From positions 335,413 through 399,412 of the forward strand of contig JAGFMI010000028.1 of the NCBI GenBank assembly GCA_021030905.1: a stretch of 64,000 nucleotides of DNA, in the 5' to 3' direction. The notes beneath the pieces are model-generated. The model was not told where the DNA came from and searched no databases. It saw nothing but the letters and a program-made list of their open reading frames with translations. Positions 45,079 to 57,222 of the stretch are shown one piece after another (the stretch's first letter is position 1; each line of letters opens with the position of its first letter). Made by a program: the position numbers and the translations under genes. Origin of the DNA: Pyrenula massariospora (Eukaryota; Ascomycota; Eurotiomycetes; Pyrenulales; Pyrenulaceae).

Positions 45079-46026
45079 TCAGGAAAGACCAGACCCGCTG
45101 TCAATGTTTCAATAGGGTCAAAAGAGCAGAGCACTTGATAGTTGCTGAACGCTGCTAGAAGAGACCTCAATATCGCCAAAAATCTCCGACGTCGGCGGAA
45201 GATATACGTCAGCGCCAAGGAAACATTAAAGTTTTCTATCAGTGTGAAAGGATAACTGCCATTTGTGAATCCATGTGGGCCCATTTATCAGCATATGGTT
45301 ATGGAGCTCAGTCCACCACTTTCAAACAGATCTACGCCGGCCCGTCATACGCATTATGTTCCACAGGAGGACTGTAACTGAGTTGCAGGGCTTGGCTTCG
45401 GGCCGAGACACCATAGCGTCAAACAGGCAGAAATCGTTGCATTTGCACATTTTGGAATGTTCTACACGTTGTTTCTTTATAGTGTATACATTAAGACTGT
45501 CCTGCAATGAGGCAATGTCAATTACATATTGGACCATGTGCACGCCTTGGACCTGATTGATAAATAGGATGCAGTCCTTGGGATGTATTCGGCTTTCATC
45601 AACCTATGATAAGTGGATTGTTGGTTCTATCCAACTCCATCTTCGTACTCGGGATTTGACTTGGTCTCTTCTGGCGGCAAAATTTTATTTGACTCGATCA
45701 ATACCCTGTTCTCGCCACTTGTGCAGATCAACCGGGGTGACATCTGCAAAGTCCCGTGGTGCGACCTGCAAATCAGAATGGGCAGTCCCTTATCATGGCG
45801 AAAGAGTGCTCTTCTAGCTTCCAGGAGATTCTCGACTTTAGAGGGGTGGAGGGAGATCAGTCAAGGCTTGTACACCGCAGGAGGAGCAGGTATCCGCTTC
45901 ATTTCCGTTGATCCAGATTTCAACTGGAGAAATGAATTTGACAATGATGACGCGCAATTGCAAGCTTCCAGGAGCTCCCAAAGCCTCGATTTCAAAAAGC
46001 ATAAAGACTTGCCGACATCTCGAGGC
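45079..46026. other. upstream region of the first MFS gene
   Basis: The reading frame of the MFS transporter stays open upstream of its chosen ATG at 46027 to about 45613, with an in-frame ATG near 45778. A longer N-terminus is therefore possible, but that sequence looks non-conserved. Nothing else recognised. Confidence 0.45.
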
Positions 46027-47822
46027 ATGGAGAACTTGGAGCATGCCCGGAAGACTGGCGATACTTTGTTCAACTCAGCGAACATGGAGGCACTCTGCGA
46101 TAGACAACATCCACGTGAGTCACCATACCATGTCATGACTAAGAGGCAAAAATGGTCAGTCGTATGGATCATTGGGATTGCTGGCCTCTTTTCCGGCCTC
46201 TCATCCAATATCTACTTCCCAGCTCTCGATCAGATCTCTCAGGTATGGCTGCTAATGTAACGCTGATAAAGCCCTAATATTCCGCGAAATAGGATCTTCA
46301 TGTTAGTACAGCTGCTGTCTCGCTCACGATCACCTCATATCTGATCATCCAAGGAATCTCCCCAATCTTCTGGGGAGCGATCTCAGATGTTCTGGGTCGG
46401 CGGCCCATTTACATCTATTCATTTCTTGTCTACATACTTGCCAATATCTTCCTGAGCTTTTCGCCCAATTTCACAATTCTTCTCGTCTTTAGAGGCCTTC
46501 AAGCTGCCGGGAGTGCTTCGACAGTAAGTATTGGTACGTGTCTCCAAAACCTTGGTCTAATTTTAGCTAAGATGTTGCAGGAAATGGTGTCATCCAAGAC
46601 ATTGCGCCTCCTGCTGAGAGAGGTAGCATGATAAGTTTCTACCAAGCCAGTTTGTCCTTTGACCAACCCATATTTGCTTTGGCACAGCTGACTTGCTTTC
46701 AGTTCGAAACTTCAGCATCGCACTTGGCCCTGTGCTCGGCGGCATTCTTTCACAGTTTCTTGGATTCCGGTCGGTGAAATTGAATGACATTAGAACGGAA
46801 AATAGCTAATGGGGTAATGCAGAGCCATATTCATATTCCTGCTATCTCTTTCATCTCTCACACTTGCGATGATTATCGTCTTTTTACCAGAAACGATGAG
46901 AAGTATCGCCGGCAATGGGTCACTACAAACAAAGGGGATCTACAGACCACTCATTTGGAAGCTCACAAAAGAGCCAACAGACCTGCTTGAAACGGCCGAG
47001 AAGACGCAGCGTCCGCATCTTAAACTTGGTACATTTGTCGACCCCATAAGACTTATAGTGCGATGGGATATCCTAATGGTTCTGCTTTATGGCGGCTTCG
47101 CATACGCACTTTGGAGCATGGTGACGAGCAGTACTACCAGACTTTTTAAACAGAACTTCCATATTAGTGAACTTTGTGTTGGTCTGGCATTCCTCCCGAA
47201 TGGTGCGCATTCTTGTCAATAGACCCCTCTCAAAGACCGTGCTAATCATGAAAGCGAAGGACTCGGTACAATTTTTGGGGCAGTGATCGTGGGCTCACTC
47301 CTGGACAAGCACTTTGCTGCGGCCGAGGTCCAATACAAGGTCGTTCATGAGCTACCACACGACCATGAGCTCAAAAAGAGCTTACCGGCCGACTTCCCTC
47401 TCGTACGGACTCGGATCCGCAGTCTTTGGTGGATTGCCCCATCATTCATCATATTCATTTCTGCCTACGGCTGGACACTCGCCTTCCCATCCCTAACCTC
47501 AAAACCAGGCTTTATTTCTTTACCGCTGCTCTTCCAGTTCCTCATTGCAGCAACGTCAAACGCAATATTTGCTGTGAATCAGACTTTGATCTCGGACTTG
47601 TGTCCTGGGAAGGGCGCGAGTGGTACGGCAGTCAACAATCTCGTCAGGTGCTCACTGGCGGCTGTGGGCGTGGCTTTCATTGACAGGATGATTGCGAGTC
47701 TGGGAGTTGGCCCAGCCTTTCTTGGCTTGGGCTTGATCATGATCTCTGTGACATGTTTACTGATACTTCAATGGTATTGGGCCGGGCAATTGAGCGTAAA
47801 GAGTTCTACCTCAAAAGTCTAG
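46027..47822 (+). CDS. MFS drug:H+ antiporter, DHA1 family
   Basis: Six exons: 46027-46242, 46293-46533, 46581-46649, 46703-46769, 46823-47202 and 47260-47822; 1536 nt, 511 residues, in frame. A plasma-membrane proton-driven exporter of small molecules by family. Visible: a soluble N-terminal tail of about 40 residues, TM1 (WSVVWIIGIAGLFSGLSSNI) with YFPAL after it, motif A GAISDVLGRRP between TM2 and TM3, a FRGLQAAGSAS segment in TM4, and the antiporter motif C in SIALGPVLGG at TM5. Then come a long central loop, LLYGGFAYALWS, FLPN followed by GLGTIFGAV, and the last TM segments ending ILQWYWAG. The layout resembles yeast Qdr/Aqr-type transporters. The ATG at 46027 was chosen as giving the usual tail length. 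Substrate unknown. Confidence 0.9.
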
Positions 47823-48882
47823 ATATATTTACGGGTGATATCGGATCCATTTAGGACGAGGTCTGCAGGTCTGTCATATTTGTGGAATCCTCTCCAGGAA
47901 GTGCTGGATATTGTGGAACTTGTCGCAAAGCCTTTTCATAGACCAGAATCACAAATTGTCACACAGAATATAACATTCCTCTCCGTGCTGTGTTCATGGC
48001 AAAGGCGCCTCAAAACCCGGTTCGCCCCTGCTTAGATTGTTTTGCTCTGAAGAAGGCACGGTAGGGCAAGGTTGAGACGCTAATGAAAAGCAGCTCGTGC
48101 TTCAGGGGTCAAAACGAAGCCTGCGTCTGTTTGGTAGGGGCATCCTACTCCCATGAAATCAGATCAGACAGCTTTGCCAGGGTCCTTTTCACGCTGTGCG
48201 AATCGTGACCACCTCGTGCGCTCGACCTCAGCTTCTCGGCAGACACTTTTCCGATTTAACGCAAAGAGCTGACGCGTTGAAGCCATGTACAGCTTAATTA
48301 AGCCACATCTATCTTTCTATCAAGGCCCGTGCCGAGTTTCTGCTCTATCAACAGCCCCGTGGAATATGGGTTATTGCGTCTCAACCGGCCCACTCGACAC
48401 CCGACGTTGTTTTTTCGGTCGCCAAGACGGCCCGCAAGAAAGACTTTGAGACAAAGAACTTTCGCCAAGCCTCCCTTGTCCCTACGGGCCGTTTCTCTGC
48501 CGTGGAGCCGCCTGTCTCAGAGGGGATCTCAACAAAGAGCCTACCCCCACTGCCTCGTGCACTGTCCTATCTGAACTGATTGGCAAGGAGACGTGCAAGC
48601 TTATGGGATTCCAGGATGCAGCCCTCGACCAAGATGCCTGCAAGAGTTGACGAGGCAGAATTGCCTCGACTGAGGGGTGGTAGATCATGAGTTAGCTGCA
48701 GGAGCACCCTCATTCACATCTCTTGTATGATGCCGGCGCTTTTGGCAGAGGGAGGTGTGGCGAGGGGAAACGTCGCGGCCGAAACGAAAACATTCAGGCT
48801 GCACAAGTTTCAAGCAAAGATGAGTCTGACGCCTCAGTAAGAAAAAAATTCGCTGCGTCTATCCGCTTGATAAAAGACAACT
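47823..48882. other. intergenic between two MFS genes
   Basis: No gene recognised. An alternative start for the downstream MFS gene could lie at the ATG at 48726, which would be joined by an intron of about 120 bp ending at 48959 (CTCTTCCAG); I preferred the unspliced ATG at 48883. Confidence 0.45.
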
Positions 48883-50395
48883 ATGTGGTTGTCTCGGGTC
48901 CTTGCATCCCTTGGCATCACCACGATTCTCTCTTCCAGCAAAGACATCAAGCTCCTATATCTCTCTCGCTTCCTCCGTACGTCAGCCTTTGGATCCACCG
49001 GGTTGGTTTTGGCGGTTTTCCTCTCCCAGCTGGGTCATTCGAAAGCCCGCATTGGGCTTTTCATGACCTTGACGCTTGCCGGCGATGTTCTCCTCAGCCT
49101 TGCGTTGACAAACTTCGCCGATCAACTTGGAAGACGACGGACCGTGTTGCTGGGATCCCTGCTGATGACTGCCAGTGGTATGATCTTTGCCCTGTTCAGC
49201 AACTTTTGGATTCTCCTATCTGCTGCGATTTTCGGAGTCATCAGTCCTTCAGGAAACGAGATCGGACCGTTTCGCGCGGTGGAAGAAGGGATGCTTGCCT
49301 CCCTCGCACGGAGAGAAGACATGTCGGATATTTTTGCCGGTCACATCGTCTCGGGCACTCTCGGTGTCTCGTTTGGGACTTTTGCCGCCGGCAGGATCAT
49401 TTCAGACCTTCAGAAGAGAGCTGACTGGACAGAGCTGGAAGCTTTCCGAAGCGTGTTTGTGCTCTACAGCCTCATTGGCTTCATAAAGGCCTTGGTGGCA
49501 ATACGGCTAAGCGAGGCTTCTGAGGTTATCAAGCGGAAAAACACGCAGCATGCAAATGCACAGGATGAGGAAAGGCAAGGGATGTTGCAGGATGACCAAG
49601 CCGTTGATCGAAAGGTCATCCGTGTCGGTGCAGTCGCGGATAAGCTTCGACAAACGTTCTTCCCGAACCTCTCCGCCCCAACAAAAACAATCCTCTGGAA
49701 ACTCTGCCTCCTCTTCGCAACAGACTCCCTCGCCAGCGGCATGGTCGCCTTGTAAGTCCCCCCTCTCCCCCCACGCTCCCCAACCCCCAAACCCTAACCT
49801 CCCCAGCACCCTCCTAAGCCTCTACCTCCACCTCACCTTCCACGCCCCCCTTACCCTCCTCTCCTCCCTCCTCGCCCTCCCCTTCCTCCTCTCCGCCCTC
49901 TCCTCCCTCCTCGCCTCCCCCCTCTCCAAACGCCTCGGCCTCCTCCCCACCATGTCCCTCACCCACCTCCCCTCCTCCCTCCTCCTCGCCTTCCTGCCCC
50001 TCGCCCCCTCCCTCCCCCTCGCCGCCACCCTCCTCATCCTCCGTGCTGCGCTCTCGACCATGGACCAAGGGCCCCGAGCCGTGTTTCTCGCCCAGGCCGT
50101 GCTGCCGCAGGAGCGCACGAAGGTGATGGGGGTCGTGAATACGGTCAAGACGGTGGCGCAGAGCGCGGGGCCAAGCCTCACCGGCGGCCTGGCTCAAAAG
50201 GGACGCTTTGGGCTCGCATTTGCGATGGCGGGGGGATTAAAGGCAGCATATGATGTGGGGCTGGTGGGGTTGTGGTGGGCGGGGGTGGGGCAGGGAGCGG
50301 CGAGAGAGGAGATGGAGGAGGATAATGATATGGTGGCGCTGGATGATGTCAATGACGGAGAGGAGGGAGAGGATGCTACAGGGCCGGCGAAATGA
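48883..50395 (+). CDS. MFS transporter
   Basis: Two exons, 48883-49751 and 49807-50395, joined over a 55-bp intron; 485 residues in frame. A multipass membrane transporter. Visible: KDIKLLYLSRFLR before TM1, an IGLFMTLTLAGDVLLS helix, motif A in NFADQLGRRR, a SPSGNEIGPF segment (TM4-5), a charged central loop, then in the second half DQGPRAVFLAQAVLPQERTK and the SAGPSLTGGL helix. It belongs to a fungal MFS group distinct from the DHA1 gene upstream. Exon 2 opens with about 270 bp that is extremely C- and T-rich on the coding strand, so that Leu, Pro, Ser and Ala dominate; the hydrophobic pattern of the helices is retained. Substrate unknown. Confidence 0.85.
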
Positions 50396-50826
50396 GCCGG
50401 TGGTGAGGGCTTAGATGCGGTGCTCGGTTTGGAAGGGGTGTGAGTGGGCTGCGAGGTAGGAGGGTCGACACAGGCAACGAACAAGACAAATGAATGTGTA
50501 AAAGCGGAGTTATGTATTTAATGATAGTCCCCTCCTCACAATCCGTAGGCTTGCTTGGACTGGCTAGTATTTCGTGATGTGAAGGTCGACTCTCGTAGAC
50601 TTTCACAGCTGCTCATACGCGAATTTTTGGTATTTAAATAGCTTCAAAGCCAAAGTCACTTGGATTCTTACAATTAAAGGCATATTGACATGTGGAGAAA
50701 TTTGGTGTTATAAATAAATTGGTATTGTAATGGAGATGCGCAGCGGTGGAAAGTAACCGGCACTTATCTAGCCGGCTCGCCTATCACTTATGTTACTCTT
50801 TGGGGGATTCTACGTCCAACTTGCAC
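50396..50826. other. convergent intergenic region
   Basis: Holds the 3' ends of the plus-strand MFS gene and the minus-strand Aim6-like gene. AT-rich around 50680-50740. No gene recognised. Confidence 0.5.
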
Positions 50827-52251
50827 TCATGAGCACTGTCCCTTTTTCCTCCTCCAATCCCTCATCGTCGCTCCCCTCAAATCGTCCGTGTTCAACACAT
50901 CCACACCTTCTCGGATCAAGATGTGCCAGATATGATTTCTCATTCCTCGTGGCCATTCTGGAACGCCCCAGAAGCGGACTTTTAAGCCCGCCGCATGGGC
51001 GTTGTTGATTTGTGTCCGAAGGGCAGCGAGTTGGTTGGTGCTGAAGTGTGAGCGAGGCCACATTCCGCAGCCGATCGTGCGTTTGAAGGAGGATGAGGCG
51101 TAGTAGGATGTCGCTGCCGTATATGGGGGGAGCTCATCCTCCGATGATATAGCGTTGCTTTTCTCTTTAGACATTGGGCCGAAGCTCTCAAGCGGCGCAT
51201 CGAAGAAGATATAGCGGGGAACAGAAGTAGAGGCAATGAGGTGGTACGGCGCATCACCTGAAGTGACAACGGTGATCTGCCGCTCATGCAAGACCTTGCC
51301 GTCCCAGAAGGTCAGATAGCCCTTATCGAGGAGCGGAAAGAGAGCTTCTTGCACATACGGCCAAAGATCTGCCCCGGTGGATTTGAAGTCAAGGAGGAGA
51401 ACGAGAGTTTGTTTTGGGCGAGTACTGAAGACACCTCCCGATGGCTTCTTTTCCTTGCTTTTCCGTAGGAAGGACCCATGAGTATGCTTTGGCGAGAAAT
51501 CAGTGAGTGTGGGGTTTTGTCGATCAAGGATTTCTAGAAGAGGGTTGATGTAAAGGTTGCTCAATGTACGGTTGTGGGTCAAAGAGAAGGACGTGTGGCC
51601 GACGAGAAGCTCGCTCTCTACTAGCCATATGTCAGCTTCGACGCTCACGCAGCCGAAGCGTATTGCGTCGTAAAGCGGTACATCTCTCCAGTAGTCGTTG
51701 TGGGAATGACATGGTATTGGTTTGATCCCACCGGAGAAGTCAGTTGGCCAGTGGACTAAGCCTTCGCCGGGCTGACCGACTTCTCCCCAATGGTCGATGA
51801 CGAAGTCGAGCTCATTGGGATAGAGGGATACGAATATGGAAAGGCTGAAGGTGATGACTCTGATGAGACCGAGTATGACAAGACACAGGAGTGCAAAAGT
51901 GTAGAGGAGTCGCCGACAGCGACTTAAGAGAGAAAAATTAGAGCCAACACTGTTTGGGATACGCAGAGCGCTGGTTTTCGATACCCAGACTAGGTCCAGT
52001 GTTCGACGCACATCGCAGAGTGCCTTGACAAGTCCTTGGGGTGAGAATCTTCTGGTCCTTTCAAATGCATTAAAAGAAGCTGCATCATTACCATCGGATT
52101 CAAATTTTTCTCGAAATCTCGACTGGGACCGTTCATACCGGCGGAGGTCTTGCATCTTCCCATTCGAAAGCTTTCTTCGAAAAACGCATTCTATTGAATG
52201 AGAGTTGCTAGATAATATTCGTATTGGGAACACCGAATAGAGAGGTTGCAT
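50827..52251 (-). CDS. Aim6-like membrane-anchored phosphodiesterase-fold protein
   Basis: A single-exon protein of 474 residues from the ATG at 52251; the ATG at 52155 (MQDLRRYERS) would give 442 and may be the true start. It matches yeast Aim6 and its fungal relatives, which have a PLC-like/GDPD TIM-barrel fold. After an N-terminal cytoplasmic part and one membrane anchor (TFALLCLVILGLIRVITF), the barrel begins with PIPCHSHNDYWRDVPLYDAI, then VSVEADIWL with the Glu-x-Asp pair, LLVGHTSFSL, LYINPLLEIL and LVLLLDFKSTG. The final strands contain LKVRFWGVPEWP and VDVLNTDDL. The His, Glu and Asp positions expected for metal-dependent phosphodiester cleavage appear present, but the substrate of this group is not known. 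Convergent with the MFS gene. Confidence 0.85.
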   Translation of the reverse strand: MQPLYSVFPIRILSSNSHSIECVFRRKLSNGKMQDLRRYERSQSRFREKFESDGNDAASFNAFERTRRFSPQGLVKALCDVRRTLDLVWVSKTSALRIPNSVGSNFSLLSRCRRLLYTFALLCLVILGLIRVITFSLSIFVSLYPNELDFVIDHWGEVGQPGEGLVHWPTDFSGGIKPIPCHSHNDYWRDVPLYDAIRFGCVSVEADIWLVESELLVGHTSFSLTHNRTLSNLYINPLLEILDRQNPTLTDFSPKHTHGSFLRKSKEKKPSGGVFSTRPKQTLVLLLDFKSTGADLWPYVQEALFPLLDKGYLTFWDGKVLHERQITVVTSGDAPYHLIASTSVPRYIFFDAPLESFGPMSKEKSNAISSEDELPPYTAATSYYASSSFKRTIGCGMWPRSHFSTNQLAALRTQINNAHAAGLKVRFWGVPEWPRGMRNHIWHILIREGVDVLNTDDLRGATMRDWRRKKGQCS

Positions 52252-52623
52252 CAACGCGCTTGCGCCCCTTGCGCCGCGGTGTTCATGTCTTGTACACGTA
52301 ACATGGACACAGACGGCCCGATGCACCCCCGAAAATGTGTCATCACAGGCTAGCGGTCACCTGGTGCCTGCATGTAACAGCCGTCACATGTTAATAACTC
52401 GCGTCAAGCTAACATGTTAATTAGGGGCAGCAGGAGAGGGGCCAGTTGTATCATGGCTCTTTACCTTGTTAAATTCGTCCTTAGCCATGAATAGAAGACA
52501 AGCCTTACAAGCACCTACTTTCTAATACAGCTGTTGTATCCTTGCCCGAGGCATTCCTTAGATCTTGTAGACAGGCTCATTGGCCTTGGACTCTTTGTTC
52601 AACGTATTATTGTCTCGGGGTGT
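52252..52623. other. upstream region of the Aim6-like gene
   Basis: Contains ACATGTTAAT twice, at 52386-52395 and 52412-52421, about 140-170 bp before the Aim6-like start; a possible paired control site. No gene recognised. Confidence 0.4.
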
Positions 52624-54823
52624 TTACATCTCATCTGGAAACACTGCATCGACCCACGTGAATAATGTCTGGTGAATGTCTAATGTCGAGTACCGAAGAT
52701 CATAAAATTGGATTGGAAGAGAGCACATTACTATAGGACTCTCGAGCTCTGCAAAGGCCGCTTTGAAGATTACTTGGTACCGACGAGCGATCAGCCATCG
52801 CTTCGCACAGGTTACTAAGGCATTTTGCAGAACACGCAGATGGTGCGAGATATTCGCTTTCATGGCTTTTGTGTAGACTATCACAGAATCAGCGGTTGAA
52901 GCACGTACGAATTGGATGGCTCACCAATGTAGAAGCGCACCGCCACCGCAATACTAAACACCAGGAAAGGGTTACTCAATTCCACGTCTGAATGAGGCAG
53001 CGAGCAAAGTCTGGCACTCATGCCTTCGCAAGCGTAAACGCATCTATTTGTGGCGTAAAGCCACTTTGACGAATCAGCATTTACATCGGAACTTTTTTCC
53101 GTGGACTAACCGGTTCATAAGAGGACTCGATCCCATCGGGAATATGACACATCCGTTGAAATACGACAATTAACGCGCTGTTCGTCATTGTAAGCAGTCT
53201 TTACGGGAGCAGTGGGGTCTCTGACAAACCAATCGATAAGGCATGCTGTGCTCAAGATGAAAGGGTCGCTTGCGCTAAGCTCCTCTTGCGCGTGTTCTGT
53301 CCTGGTTAAGTGGAAAGTTGCAACTTCGAATTGCGCACGCCAAGCTGTCAGCCTGTCATCAACTTTCTGTGCTTCAGCTCGAGATTTTGAAGCTTGCACT
53401 TGGTCTGTGAGATTCAAGGATTGCTGAAGAAAATGATGCACAGGCCAGAGCTCTGTGATGAGGATAACAGAGAGAGAAAATGCCGAAGAGTATTGGAATT
53501 CCCCGATCGCAAAAACGTTGATAATGTGTTCTGGAAATGTCCAGACGGAGTCGCTGCAGGGCATCTGGCCACCTGGTCTGGGAAGAGAAAGGGCGGTGTT
53601 CCATGCCTGGCAGGACGCGCGCGAGCTTTTTAGTCATTGAAGAAGATGGCAACGTCAGACGCGGACAACATACCGCACCGAGGGTAGATGTACTATCAAG
53701 CATTTCCGTCATCCAATACGCGCGAATCCGCTCTTCACGATCAATGAAGGATTCTGGTAAAGGCAAAACACGTGGAGGGACGGTCGACGCTTGGTTGAAA
53801 TTGGTCCCTTGTCGAAACACGATGTCCCCTAAGCCCAGATGCATACTCATGCTAGACTAGTTAGCATGTTCTATGATAAGATGGGATATAAATCGCAAAG
53901 TTGGCTCAATAAACGTACTTTCTGCACAGAGCCACAACGTTCCAAAAATCGTAGAGTTTCCCCGCCCCAAAGTCCATAACTGATATAATAAGTAACGCCT
54001 GCATAGACTCAAGAGACATGTTGGACATGGCTTTCTTGATGATTTTCCGTCTCAAGATCGAAGACCAGGTCTGAACATCTTTGCCAGCTCCTGCAGAGAA
54101 GTGACGGTTTTGGTAAACCACTGCTGCAATGGCTTTGAATGTGAGAAGATTAGGCAACTGCTTTAGTACAAAGGGTGTCCGTTGAAGTGCATCAAGATAT
54201 GACGGTTGGTGAAGCAGGGGCATCCACGGGTGGTATGCTGTGAACCATTCGTTACAGACCAATGTGAGGTTTTCTCGTGATAGCATCTCCTCGTTTGATG
54301 GTCGAAACTCCCGCCGGCTCACACTGTCAGGAGTTGCAGTGCTGATGACTGTGCCCAAGAAATTGCCCGTCTCAAGCTGAGGCATAGACATAGAAGCCTC
54401 AGTCACCTCTGGTCTCTCATTCCTAGTCACAGGTCGCACGAAATCTTGCTCGGTGCTCGAACCGGGCGCTATCTTTTCCTCCAATTGACGAACAGTCCTC
54501 TCTAGAGACTCTTTACATAAGTCAGCTTAGGCCGCGGCAGGGAGCAGCGGACAACATACCCACACGTGCTTCCAGTTGAGAGACGACTCCGACCCGGACC
54601 CCAGGACGCTTGCCGGAATCACGATCAACGTATTCGCAATGCGCATTGAGCTTTAGACATAGAGAACAGCTTGGCAGCTGCCGGTCGCATTTGGCTTTAC
54701 GCCTCCGACAAAGTGCACACCTACCCCCACAATCAAAATCATGAATGCGGCAACACGATGAACCGTATGTGGCATTGGCGTTTGGGGAGTCGGGAACACT
54801 TACACAGTCTCGCTTATTTCCAT
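52624..54823 (-). CDS. Zn2Cys6 transcription factor with fungal-specific MHR domain
   Basis: Starts with a 20-nt exon (54823-54804, MEISET), joined over 83 bp to exon 2 (54720-54560), then exon 3 (54510-53919), exon 4 (53851-53674) and exon 5 (from 53606); these junctions keep frame. The zinc cluster is complete: CALCRRRKAKCD, then C-x6-C, CSLC and C-x6-C, followed by a linker and a short coiled coil (ESLERTVRQLEEK). The regulatory domain has WFTAYHPWMPLLHQPSYLD, an IISVMDFGAGKLYDFW helix, LGLGDIVFRQG, RAYWMTEMLDSTSTLGA and MPCSDSVWTFPEH. The C-terminal third (about 53200-52624), with LSNPFLVFSIAVAVRFY, needs one or two more introns or a frame break that I could not place. Nuclear regulator; targets unknown, though it is next to the PAP2 gene. 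Confidence 0.8.
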
Positions 54824-55372
54824 CTAATCTGGATAGTCCCGAACTTTGGGGCTGCTCAGGATTAGCATGACTTGGCCTGTCTTCTTTTGGGAAAGGGTGT
54901 CTGCCAATTCACGGCGAAGATGGTGCTGGCATGTTTGGTACTTGATGAGAGACGGCCCGATGGAGATTTGAGATAATTCTTCGGAAGATCGATTCAGAGA
55001 ACGCCAAGCCGGGCCGTCAAGTCGCCGCGAGACCAGTCATGAATGAAAACGCGTGTCCGGGAAGGCGCTTAGCTATCGAAAAATTGAGCGAGGCCGTGCC
55101 ACCTGTTGGATACAGCCTCATGCTTGACTGTTACACCAGATAGCAATGCCCGAGAAGCATTCATTTAACGACACCGAGGATGCGTATTATCTAAGCTAGG
55201 TGCCCTATTCCCGCGTTCCGAGACGCGCGCTTCGGAGCACTGAGCGGGCTTTAGTGTTTCCACTATCCCAGGACGGTTTCGTCTGAGATGTACGAGGCCG
55301 CTGTTAATGAAGCTCCGTGCGCTTGCAGTGAATCATGTCCGTCAAATCTCTTCGCCATGTACTGTACAAACA
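54824..55372. other. intergenic between regulator and PAP2 gene
   Basis: Both neighbours are on the minus strand, so this is the promoter region of the Zn2Cys6 gene and the 3' region of the PAP2 gene. No gene recognised. Confidence 0.5.
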
Positions 55373-56564
55373 TTAATTTGTCTCCGAACGACTGGTTGCC
55401 GCTGGCTGCTCAGACGGACCTGATTCTATGTCCGGGTTGGTTTGCCTATTTGCCAGAGCGTATTCCTCCCCCTTGCAGCTTTCCTCATTGCCATATTCTC
55501 GTGTCCCCAACTTTACATAAAAGGCACGGTCCCGTGCTCTTGGGCTCCAAGAAATTCCGCCACCCCACCGCGTGGGTATATGGTACCACCGAAAGCCAAG
55601 CCAAGCGAAAAAGCCTCCAATGATGGCACCAGAAATAATGTCGAACCCATGGTGCTGGTTGTCTGACCACCGAGTGGCACAGACATAAATAGCGACTGCT
55701 GTTGGGAAAAATCCCAGAACGAAGAGATAGAGAGGTGGCCCAGCTGCTTGATCCTCTGTCGATATGACGCCTCCAGACTTTCCACCTGGTGGAGATTGCC
55801 AAGGATGAGCTTTTTGGCTGGCTTTTGGGACGGCAGGAATTGCCACACTAGCTTTGGCACACAGCCAGAGAGATAGATAGAATAGCCCAGCCCAGGAGAA
55901 GGATGAGTGACCAGACGGGAAAGAGGCAAAACCCTGGTAAAGAACATTTGAGTCCGTATTTGTGCAGATGCCGATGTCGACTACCACCGGTGTATTGCCA
56001 ATGACATTCCCATAACCTCCAACGATATGCTGGTTGACACTCGAGATGTCAGGCATGCAACGGGCCAGCAGATTTGGACGCGGCTTTCCGACTACATCCT
56101 TGAGCGCAGACGTGACGAAAAAAGCTCCAGCAAGACTAAAACCGAGGCCAAGCCAGCCAGTGTGCCATTCCCAAAGTTTTCGGCGCCAAATTGCAGACTT
56201 CGCGACGCTCTTTTGCGTGTTAGTCGAAGGGTTCGGGGCAAGAGCAATGACCGCAATCAAGACGGCTGGGACGAGAATGGAGATGATCAGCAGGGTAAAG
56301 GTTGTGACAGTGTCATCTTGCAACGGAAATGATATTGTAATATCCTCGAGCGAAAATGGATGATGATTGCCGTGGATCTTGTTCAGCGCGCCGCCTGCGC
56401 CTGCGGTAACTCTAAATTATGCTCAGCAAGAATAATTATTGTTACAGCAAAAATACTCACACAACAATAACCCAGTCCAAAATGTATGAAACGACTACTC
56501 GTTTGGAGGCGTGTCTGGAATTGCTCAAATTTGCTAGAAACGGCATGCCGAGGACTTTTATCAT
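55373..56564 (-). CDS. PAP2-family lipid phosphate phosphatase (Dpp1/Lpp1 type)
   Basis: Two exons, 56564-56461 and 56411-55373, joined over a 49-bp intron; 380 residues. The ATG at 56564 or the in-frame ATG at 56546 could be the start. A multipass membrane enzyme that removes phosphate from phosphatidate, diacylglycerol pyrophosphate or related lipids. The three signature motifs are present: KDVVGKPRP (about 139-147), FPSGHSS (about 199-205) and TRWSDNQHHGFD (S/T-R...H...D form, near 270-285). Four or more hydrophobic helices lie between them, and the C-terminal tail is hydrophilic. Between motifs 1 and 2 is a longer loop containing a likely lumenal segment with Cys residues. Length and order match yeast Dpp1 relatives. 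Confidence 0.92.
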
Positions 56565-57222
56565 AATTAAAACATGAGTAAAGAGACCCAAACAAAAAGG
56601 AGATGCAGAAGTCGACGTGACACCCGATAATCTCGACATATATAGCTGGGAGGTGCTCGCGTGCTCCATGCTCGTTCTTTCGAGGGGTATATCGCAGAGA
56701 TCATCCGGGCCGATGTGTGCCGAAAGGCTACGCAATGTGCAACCCCTATTGGGTGGCTGTGCTTGCAGTTGATCGCAAGAAGGGAGGATGCGCGCAGCGT
56801 CTGTCCCACCTCCTAAAATTACTCATGTTTGAATGTGCATGCGCCTGCCGCGAGCCTTGGAGCCTCAAAATTTTGACAGAACAAAGGACGCGAAATACGT
56901 TTCTTTGTCCTCTGCTTCTGTGTGGCTTAAGAACACCAATAAATGGTGACCAAAAGCTCGTATGGCACATTTACCTTGAACTTCAATCTTTCTAAACATG
57001 CATTCGCACGTTGGACGCCGGCGGTAAACAATTCTCGTCTCACAGACTCCACTCGGCGGCTTCCAGTCTGCATGAAGATTCGGTTGTAACTCCTGAGAAG
57101 AGATCTCAAAAACCACATCATAAGTTCATAATGACTTGGCCTACATGTAATAATACACTTGAGACAGAGTCCGGTATGAGGCCTTTTTTCCGCCAAGGAC
57201 AAATTTCCCGCTAATCCTAAGA
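56565..57222. other. divergent intergenic region
   Basis: Shared upstream region of the minus-strand PAP2 gene and the plus-strand Ost-alpha-type gene. The short first exon of the latter is probably here but could not be placed. Confidence 0.45.

Noticed and set aside
49814-50197. Glu/Gly-rich minus-strand frames
   Set aside because: They are the mirror of the C/T-rich MFS exon.
46027-50395. MFS pair as part of a secondary-metabolite cluster
   Set aside because: No polyketide synthase, peptide synthetase, terpene cyclase or P450 is present in the window.
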